Below are positions 58,379 through 64,000 of a stretch of 64,000 nt of DNA, in pieces. The DNA comes from Amycolatopsis alba DSM 44262 (GTDB lineage Bacteria; Actinomycetota; Actinomycetes; Mycobacteriales; Pseudonocardiaceae): positions 7,029,605 to 7,093,604 of the forward strand of contig NZ_KB913032.1 in assembly GCF_000384215.1 (NCBI RefSeq). Reading direction: 5' to 3'. Each line of letters opens with the position of its first letter. Within the stretch, counting starts at the first letter, position 1. The notes below the pieces were generated by a model that worked only from the letters and a program-made list of their open reading frames with translations, did no database searches and was not told the origin of the DNA. Both the position numbers and the translations under genes were made by a program.

Positions 58379-61153
58379 TCAGGCGGGAGCGCCCCGCACC
58401 GCCAGCTTCTGCACGTCCAGATAGAGGCATCCGGCCGTGGTGGGCTGCGGCGAGCAGGTCCGTTCCGGGTAGAACGACAGCTGGTTGGACGAAACGGTCA
58501 GCCGCACGAACCGCACCCCGGTCGCGCTGCCCGGCGCGAGCTGGAGCGCGGTGAGCTTGTTCAGGTCGGCCGGCTTGAAGTCGCCGCTGCCCGCCTTCAC
58601 CCAGTTCGTGCCGTCCACCGAGGTTTCGACGGTGACGTCCTTGGCCGCGGCGGGCGGATCGTCACCGCAGACGTTGGACGGGTCGATTTCGATGGCGCTG
58701 ACGTTGACCGCCTTGCCCAGTTTGATCGTGACGAACCGGGTCTCGACCGTGCCGTCGGGGCGGACGACCTTGTCGGTCGACCAGCCGCCACCGCCGAGCA
58801 CCGACGAAGCCGCCAGGTCACCGGGGCCGCAGCCATACGGGGTGAAGTCGACGCCGTTGAACCCGGCGACGGCGGCACCGGCGGTGCCGGAGGCCCAGTT
58901 GAACCGCAGCGCCCAGTCGACCTTGGTGGTGCCCGAGCGCACCGAGACCGTGCGGGTCTCGCTGTCGGCGCCGCCACCGGAGGCGTAGACCTTCGGATAG
59001 GTACCCGGCAGCACGCCGGGGATGGTGTAGCCGCCGGCGGCGTCGGTGATCGCGGACAGCGAGCCGGTGAAGCCGGAGTCGTGCCCGCCGAAGCGGACGG
59101 CGACGCCCGCGATCGGGGCTCCGCCTTCGCGGTCGGTGACCTTGCCGGTCACGGTCCCGGTCGGGGTGCCCGCGGGCGGCGGGGTGGAGAAGTCCTCGGC
59201 CGGTTCGGTGTCGGCGCCGGTGATCGACGCGGCGAAGTAGCCCATGCCGCGGGCGGCGAAGGCCTTCCACAGTTTGGCGTGCGCGCGGCCGCCGTTGATC
59301 ACCGTGTCGGCCTGCAGGATCGCGTTCCGCATGTCCAGGAAGGACGGCGAGGCGGGCGACAGTTCCATCGCGCGGGTGACCAGTGCCCGTGTCAGCGGCA
59401 CCCCGAGCGCGGAGCGGACGTCCCACAGCGTGCTCACCCAGATCTCCCCGTCGGCGTGCACTTCCGGGCCGCCGATGATCCGGCCGAGGTCGCCGTAGGT
59501 GTAGCCGCCGGGGCCCGCCCCTGGTGTGCCGGGGCACTGCGGCGCACCGGCGCCGACCGGGCAGTCCAGCGGCTGGGTGCGGGCGAGGGGTACGCCGTCG
59601 CTGACGTAGTCCCCGCCGAGGAGTTCACCCGGAGCCAAGGTGTCCTTGAGCGCGTTGCGCCCGACGAGGTAGTCGAAGGCGTACCAGTCGCTCCACGCCT
59701 CCCCCATCGCGCCGGACTGGAAGGTGTTCAGCGTCGAGTTGCCCTGCGCGTCGACGACGAGCCGGTTGGACAGGCCGTGGGCGTACTCGTGGTGGATGAT
59801 CGTGGCGTCGTCGGCGGAGTTGGCCGCGAGGAACGGGTCGCCGGGGTCCCTGGGGTCGTGGAACAGGAACATCCCCATCGTCGGCGCGTGGCCGTCCGGC
59901 GGGGTGCCCATGAACGCGTTGTCGTAGTAGCCCGGCGTCTGCGCGCCGAGCAGGGTGTGGACCTGGACGGCGTCGCCGTCGACCTTCTCGAAGTTGCCCG
60001 CCTCGCGGGTGAAACCGATCGGGAACGAGGCCAGGTGGTCGTGGAAGCTCCCGACGTAGGCCAGCGCCTGCACGGCGTTCTGTTCCCGGTTCTTCGCCCA
60101 CGAACCAGGCGTCTTCGGGTCCCAGGAGCAGGGCCTCGCCGCCGAGCACGGCGGGCCGACGGCGGCGTTGAAGTCGGTGAACTTGTACCGGTAGGTGCCG
60201 TCGGTGTTCGGCCCGATCTCCTCCTCCGGCTGGAACTTCTGGTCGCCGTTGACGTCGGCGGCGACGTGCGCGACGTTGCCGTCCAGGGTCTTGGCGTCGG
60301 CGGGCAGCCAGCCCTTCTGGGTCAGGTTGACCTGCTTCTGCGGGCCGGGCTTCGCTTCCCACGCGAGGCCCTTGGCGCCGTCGGCGTCGTTCGCGTGGCT
60401 GACCAGGTTCTTGCGGTAGAGCAGCTTGCCGGTCCCGGCGTCGGTGACCTCCTGGAACATCTTGTCCGCGGCGGGTTTGGCCAGCGTGTACCAGGCGGGG
60501 CGGATCCCGTCGGCGGTGAGGAACGCGACCTGCTTGGCGTCCGGGGCGGGTGCGGCCAAGGCACCCGCGCCGAGCGACTCGGGAAGGCCGCGCACGGGCG
60601 AGCCGTCCAGCTGGATGAGCCTGCCGTCCTTGGTGACGTGCGCCTTCAGGCCGTTGCCGAAGACCGGGACGCCGCCGACGGCCTGGGTGAAGGACAGATG
60701 GTGCGTGCCTTCGACGTCGACGTAGTCCTTGCGCAGGTTCAGTTTCGCGGTGTCGCCTGCCCCGAGGCCGACGAGACCTTCCTGCTCGCGCAGGTAGTCC
60801 AGCACGACGTCGCGGGGCGACTTCGCACTCGGTCCGGTGAGGAACCCGTCGGTGCGGGCGAGGACGCGGGGAGTACCGGTCAGCTCGTCGAAATCGAGCA
60901 GGGCCTGGTTACCGAGTTCCGCGCGAGCCTTCGCGACGGAGCTCGTCCGCGACGCCGAGAGCCTGTCCAGGGCGCGCGGACCGGATCTCGCCGTGTCCCG
61001 GACGTCGACGTCCTTTCCGGATCTGTCCGGTGTGGTGTGGACAGCGCCCGGTGCCGGTGCCGCTCCGGCTTGGGGCGCTGTGACCAGCGCTAACACTGTC
61101 ATTGCGGTCACGGCGCACAACGAGGCACGCGAACGCGAGGAACGTGACGTCAC
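58379..61153 (-). CDS. Secreted M36 (fungalysin) metalloprotease with accessory domains
   Basis: Protein of 924 residues. It has a signal peptide (SLCAVTAMTVLALVTAPQAG), a fungalysin/thermolysin-type propeptide (about 70-260, THHLSFTQAVGGVPVFGNGL), and the M36 catalytic domain with zinc motif HHEYAHGLSNRL and the downstream Glu in GAMGEAWSDWYAFD. A carboxypeptidase-regulatory-like beta domain follows (GTVTGKVTDREGGAPIAGV), then a discoidin-like C-terminus (VTIKLGKAVNVSAIEIDPSN). The GTG at 61153 has GAGGGG seven bases upstream; longer reading to 61957 would overlap the sigma factor gene. It is an extracellular elastase/collagenase-like protease. Confidence 0.92.
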   Translation of the reverse strand: MTSRSSRSRASLCAVTAMTVLALVTAPQAGAAPAPGAVHTTPDRSGKDVDVRDTARSGPRALDRLSASRTSSVAKARAELGNQALLDFDELTGTPRVLARTDGFLTGPSAKSPRDVVLDYLREQEGLVGLGAGDTAKLNLRKDYVDVEGTHHLSFTQAVGGVPVFGNGLKAHVTKDGRLIQLDGSPVRGLPESLGAGALAAPAPDAKQVAFLTADGIRPAWYTLAKPAADKMFQEVTDAGTGKLLYRKNLVSHANDADGAKGLAWEAKPGPQKQVNLTQKGWLPADAKTLDGNVAHVAADVNGDQKFQPEEEIGPNTDGTYRYKFTDFNAAVGPPCSAARPCSWDPKTPGSWAKNREQNAVQALAYVGSFHDHLASFPIGFTREAGNFEKVDGDAVQVHTLLGAQTPGYYDNAFMGTPPDGHAPTMGMFLFHDPRDPGDPFLAANSADDATIIHHEYAHGLSNRLVVDAQGNSTLNTFQSGAMGEAWSDWYAFDYLVGRNALKDTLAPGELLGGDYVSDGVPLARTQPLDCPVGAGAPQCPGTPGAGPGGYTYGDLGRIIGGPEVHADGEIWVSTLWDVRSALGVPLTRALVTRAMELSPASPSFLDMRNAILQADTVINGGRAHAKLWKAFAARGMGYFAASITGADTEPAEDFSTPPPAGTPTGTVTGKVTDREGGAPIAGVAVRFGGHDSGFTGSLSAITDAAGGYTIPGVLPGTYPKVYASGGGADSETRTVSVRSGTTKVDWALRFNWASGTAGAAVAGFNGVDFTPYGCGPGDLAASSVLGGGGWSTDKVVRPDGTVETRFVTIKLGKAVNVSAIEIDPSNVCGDDPPAAAKDVTVETSVDGTNWVKAGSGDFKPADLNKLTALQLAPGSATGVRFVRLTVSSNQLSFYPERTCSPQPTTAGCLYLDVQKLAVRGAPA

Positions 61154-61306
61154 TCCAGACCCCTCTCTCGGTGGTGACGCAGACGTTCCCTTCGTACCGA
61201 TACAGTCACCGTGGACGTCAGCGCCGATCAGGTACGGCCATCCCGGTGATCGGTACCTCCGGCGCAGGGGTGTCCACAGTGGATTCAGCGGGATTCGTAG
61301 GGGAAG

Positions 61307-62188
61307 ATGGACGGCGCCACGGAATTCGAGCGGCTGCGGCCTGTCATGTTCGGGCTCGCCTATCGCCTGCTCGGTTCGGCGGCGGAGGCGGAAGACGCCG
61401 TGCAGGACGCGTACCTGCGGTGGTCGGGCGCCGAGCGCGGGTCGATCGAGTCGCCGCGGGCGTGGCTGGCGAAGGTGGTCACCAATCTCTGCCTGAACCG
61501 GCTGACCTCGGCCAGGGCACAGCGTGAACGGTATGTCGGGCCGTGGCTGCCCGAACCGGTCCTGACCTCGGACGACGTGCTCGGCCCGCTGGAGACGGCG
61601 GAGCAGCGGGATTCGGTGTCGCTGGCGATGCTGGTGCTGCTGGAACAGCTCAGTCCGGTCGAGCGGGCGGTGTTCGTGCTGAAGGAGGCCTTCGCCTACA
61701 GCCACCGCGAGATCGGCGCGATCCTCGACGTCTCCGAAGTCAACTCGCGTCAGCTGCACAGCCGCGCGCGGCGGACCCTGGACCGTTCGGACGAGCGACG
61801 GGTTTCGAACCCTCGACAGCTCGAAAAGCTGGTCGAGAGCTTCCTGTCGGCGGCGCGGGACGGTGACTTGCCCGCGTTGGAGAGCTTGCTGACCGCCGAC
61901 GTCACGGCGTGGTCGGACGGCGGCGGCAAGGTCACCGCGGCGCGGCGTCCGGTGCACGGCGCGGAGCGGGTCGCCCGCCTGTACGCCGGGATGTTCGCAG
62001 GCGCGGCGCCGGTGTCGATCGCGATCGGCGAGGTCAACGGCGGTCCCGCCGTGATCGCGACGGCCGGTGACGCCCTGTTCGGCATCCTCGGGTTCGAGGT
62101 CGTGGACGGCCGGATCGCCGGGCTCCGCGCGGTCGCGAATCCGGACAAGCTCGCGTTCCTCTCGCGGCAGCTGTCACGTTCCGGGTAG
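61307..62188 (+). CDS. ECF41-group sigma factor (SigJ-like)
   Basis: Protein of 293 residues: sigma region 2 (FERLRPVMFGLAYRLLGSAA, EAEDAVQDAYLRW), region 4 (LSPVERAVFVLKEAFAYSHR), and a C-terminal SnoaL-like extension. The extension carries both hallmark motifs of ECF41: DGGGK (WSDGGGKVTAA) and NPDKL near the end. The extension regulates the sigma factor in place of an anti-sigma factor. AGGGGAAG precedes the ATG. The next gene is the oxidoreductase usually regulated by ECF41 sigma factors. Confidence 0.92.
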   Translation: MDGATEFERLRPVMFGLAYRLLGSAAEAEDAVQDAYLRWSGAERGSIESPRAWLAKVVTNLCLNRLTSARAQRERYVGPWLPEPVLTSDDVLGPLETAEQRDSVSLAMLVLLEQLSPVERAVFVLKEAFAYSHREIGAILDVSEVNSRQLHSRARRTLDRSDERRVSNPRQLEKLVESFLSAARDGDLPALESLLTADVTAWSDGGGKVTAARRPVHGAERVARLYAGMFAGAAPVSIAIGEVNGGPAVIATAGDALFGILGFEVVDGRIAGLRAVANPDKLAFLSRQLSRSG

Positions 62189-62237
62189 CCCGCCGGTTCT
62201 TGAGGGTGGAAGCTCTCGTGAACGGAGGACCTGGGTG

Positions 62238-62993
62238 ATGAAACCGATTCTGGTGACCGGCGGTACCGGCGACCTCGGCCGCGAAGTGGTGCGGCGGCTG
62301 GCGGCCGGAAACCTGCCGGTCCGGGTCATGAGCCGTCGGCCGCATCCCACTGACGTTTCCCACGAATGGGCCCAGTGCGATCTGAAGACCGGTGACGGCC
62401 TGGCCGACGCTGTCGACGGTGTCTCGGCGATCATCCACTGTGCGTCGACACTGGGGCGCGGCGACGAGCGGGTGACGCGGAATCTGGTCGGGGCCGCGCG
62501 GCGGGCGGGCCGGCCGCATCTGGCGTACATCTCGATCGTCGGCGTCGACGTGATCCGGTTCTTCTACTACGACGAGAAGCTGGCCTCGGAGAAGGTGATC
62601 GAGGAGTCCGGTCTGCCGTGGACGGTGCTACGCGCGACGCAGTTCCACGAGCTCGTCGCGCGGGCGTCGGCGGCGCAGCGTCGGCTGCCGGTGACGTTCA
62701 TGCCGTCCGGATTCCGTTTCCAGCCGGTCAGCACCGGCGACGTCGCGGAACGGCTGGTCGCGTTGGTGTCCGGTGAGCCGTCGGGCCGGGTGCCGGACAT
62801 GGGCGGCCCCGAGGTGCGCAGCGCCCGTGACCTGGCAGAGGCGTTTCAGCGGTCGGTGGGACGCCGGAAGCCGATCGTGCCGCTGTGGCTGCCGGGCAAG
62901 GCGTTCCGCGCTTTTCGGGCAGGCGGCAACCTGACGCCGGAGAACGCGACCGGTGCGGGCACCTTCGAGGAGTTCCTCGCCTCCCACGCTTAG
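62238..62993 (+). CDS. NAD(P)-binding oxidoreductase linked to ECF41
   Basis: Protein of 251 residues of the atypical SDR/NmrA type: KPILVTGGTGDLGREVVRRL, GVSAIIHCASTLGRGDERVT, and HLAYISIVGVDVIRFFYYDE, the conserved motif of ECF41-linked oxidoreductases. GGAGG lies nine bases before the ATG; a GTG three bases earlier is also possible. A TGTCACG at 62172, upstream, resembles the -35 element known for ECF41 promoters, but the matching -10 is poor. Confidence 0.88.
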   Translation: MKPILVTGGTGDLGREVVRRLAAGNLPVRVMSRRPHPTDVSHEWAQCDLKTGDGLADAVDGVSAIIHCASTLGRGDERVTRNLVGAARRAGRPHLAYISIVGVDVIRFFYYDEKLASEKVIEESGLPWTVLRATQFHELVARASAAQRRLPVTFMPSGFRFQPVSTGDVAERLVALVSGEPSGRVPDMGGPEVRSARDLAEAFQRSVGRRKPIVPLWLPGKAFRAFRAGGNLTPENATGAGTFEEFLASHA

Positions 62994-63036
62994 GCCGTAC
63001 CGAGCCGGGCTCACGCGTGCGAGTTACGGTGGCCTG

Positions 63037-64000
63037 GTGACGATCACCGGGTTCTTCTCCTCCTTCGAAACGGGTGATCCGCAGCCGGTGGATCCAGCCT
63101 TGCGTGTCGGCACCGGACCGGCTTCGTCGCCGACGGCGAAGACGGGCGTCGGCTTCACCGGCGCGCACGCCCTCCGCTACGGGAACACGCTGCGCGCGAC
63201 GGTGTTCGAAGTGGACATCGAGGTCACCGGCCACCTGGAACTGTCCTATGTGGTCTTCCCCGAAGCCGAGCCCGACGCCGTGCCCAGCTATCACAGCACC
63301 TTCGTGGCGCTGGACGTCGAGTTCGCCGACGGGACAGCCGCCGGGTTCAGCGCCTCGGAGCAAGGCCTCGGCAAGACGTTGTACGTGGACCAGTGGAACC
63401 TGGTACGCCGCAGGCTGGGCGGGTTCGCCGGACGACGGATCGCCCGGATCGTCCTGATCAGCGAGCCGCCGGACGGCGCGAGCGCGGGCTGGCTGGACGA
63501 CGTCCGGATCACCGAACGCGCCGTCGAGATCCGCGAACCGGTCGACCACGTCCGCACCACCCGCGGCACGCATTCCAGCGACAAGTTCTCGCGGGGCAAC
63601 AATTTCCCCGCGACGGCGGTCCCGCACGGCTTCAACTTCTGGACCCCGGTCACCGACGCGAGCGCCACCAACTGGCTCTACAGCTATCACCGGCACAACG
63701 ACGCCGCGAACCGCCCGGCGCTGCAGGCGTTCGCACTGTCGCATCAGCCGAGCCCGTGGATGGGCGACCGGCACACCTTCCAGGTGATGCCGGGGATCGG
63801 CCCGGTCGAGGCGGACCGTGACCGTCGCGCGCTCGCGTTCTCCCATGACGACGAGATCGACCGGCCACATCACTACGGTGTCCGGTTCGTCAACGGCATC
63901 ACCACCGACATCGCCCCGGCGGATCACGCGGCGCTGATCCGGTTCACCTTCCCTGGTGATCGCGGCTGGCTGCTGTTCGACAACGCCCGCAACCGCGGCG
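63037..64000 (+). CDS. GH92 glycosidase, second copy (partial, cut by right edge)
   Basis: The first 321 residues are visible. It opens VTITGFFSSFETGDPQPVDP with no signal peptide, in contrast to the secreted paralogue at 52014. It continues with the GH92 N-terminal sandwich and the motifs DKFSRGNNFPATAVPHGFNF, NWLYSYHRHNDA and HQPSPWMGDRHTFQVMPG. There is no F5/8 domain ahead of the sandwich. The GTG at 63037 follows TTACGGT, suggesting a leaderless transcript. It probably acts inside the cell on imported manno-oligosaccharides, which is inference from the missing signal peptide. Confidence 0.88.
   Translation, partial: MTITGFFSSFETGDPQPVDPALRVGTGPASSPTAKTGVGFTGAHALRYGNTLRATVFEVDIEVTGHLELSYVVFPEAEPDAVPSYHSTFVALDVEFADGTAAGFSASEQGLGKTLYVDQWNLVRRRLGGFAGRRIARIVLISEPPDGASAGWLDDVRITERAVEIREPVDHVRTTRGTHSSDKFSRGNNFPATAVPHGFNFWTPVTDASATNWLYSYHRHNDAANRPALQAFALSHQPSPWMGDRHTFQVMPGIGPVEADRDRRALAFSHDDEIDRPHHYGVRFVNGITTDIAPADHAALIRFTFPGDRGWLLFDNARNRG

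Noticed and set aside
59081..61093. 670-codon plus-strand frame
   Set aside because: Antisense of the M36 protease with Arg/Gly/Val-rich low-complexity translation.
61154..61957. N-terminal extension of the M36 protease to 61957
   Set aside because: It would overlap the ECF41 gene antisense; the GTG at 61153 with ribosome site and signal peptide is clearly the start.

Overview
This is a 64 kb stretch of a high-GC actinomycete chromosome. GTG/TTG starts, leaderless genes, lipoproteins, AfsR/MmyB/CmtR-type regulators, a 2-methylisoborneol/encapsulin operon and characteristic intergenic palindromes all fit a Pseudonocardiales genome, most likely Amycolatopsis; the genus is inferred from overall style, not from a marker gene. 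No rRNA, tRNA, CRISPR array, insertion sequence with a transposase, or integrase was recognised.

Layout. 0-3 kb: an FtsX-type ABC permease (running off the left edge) divergent from a histidine kinase/response regulator pair. 3.8-8.8 kb: a zinc-uptake cluster of the Azt type, with the ATPase divergent from permease, metallochaperone, binding lipoprotein and a second metallochaperone, sharing a Zur-like box. 8.8-11.1 kb: an accessory patch with an unrecognised protein of unusual composition, a SUKH protein, and a scar joining half of a LuxR response regulator to the tail of an ArsB-like permease. 11-25 kb: housekeeping and enzyme genes, each with a local regulator: acyltransferase/SGNH, three TetR- or MmyB-controlled units, a secreted S1 protease, an aldehyde dehydrogenase and a Ca2+/H+ antiporter. 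25-27 kb: a NAD+-dependent DNA ligase. 27.7-32.6 kb: a four-gene operon for 2-methylisoborneol made inside a two-component family 2B encapsulin shell. 33-34.7 kb: cmtR, a CDF exporter and a methyltransferase (metal resistance). 34.7-42.6 kb: small regulator/oxidoreductase pairs, an RraA homologue and two tandem imine reductase-like enzymes. 42.7-50 kb: a giant AfsR-like regulator followed by a permease and two ATPases. 50-64 kb: secreted hydrolases (tannase/feruloyl esterase, GH92 mannosidase, M36 metalloprotease), an MFS exporter, an ECF41 sigma factor with its oxidoreductase, and a second GH92 gene cut by the right edge.

The most unusual content is not a gene. At least four intergenic blocks (about 2978-3407, 27047-27726, 40682-40860, 58017-58361) are bounded by inverted copies of a CGTGAGTGG-type sequence and filled with long palindromes. 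The palindromes have different stems, but most share one small core, GTTGAAC or its complement. Some copies supply the last codons and stop codon of the neighbouring gene. They look like a family of non-autonomous, MITE- or REP-like cassettes.
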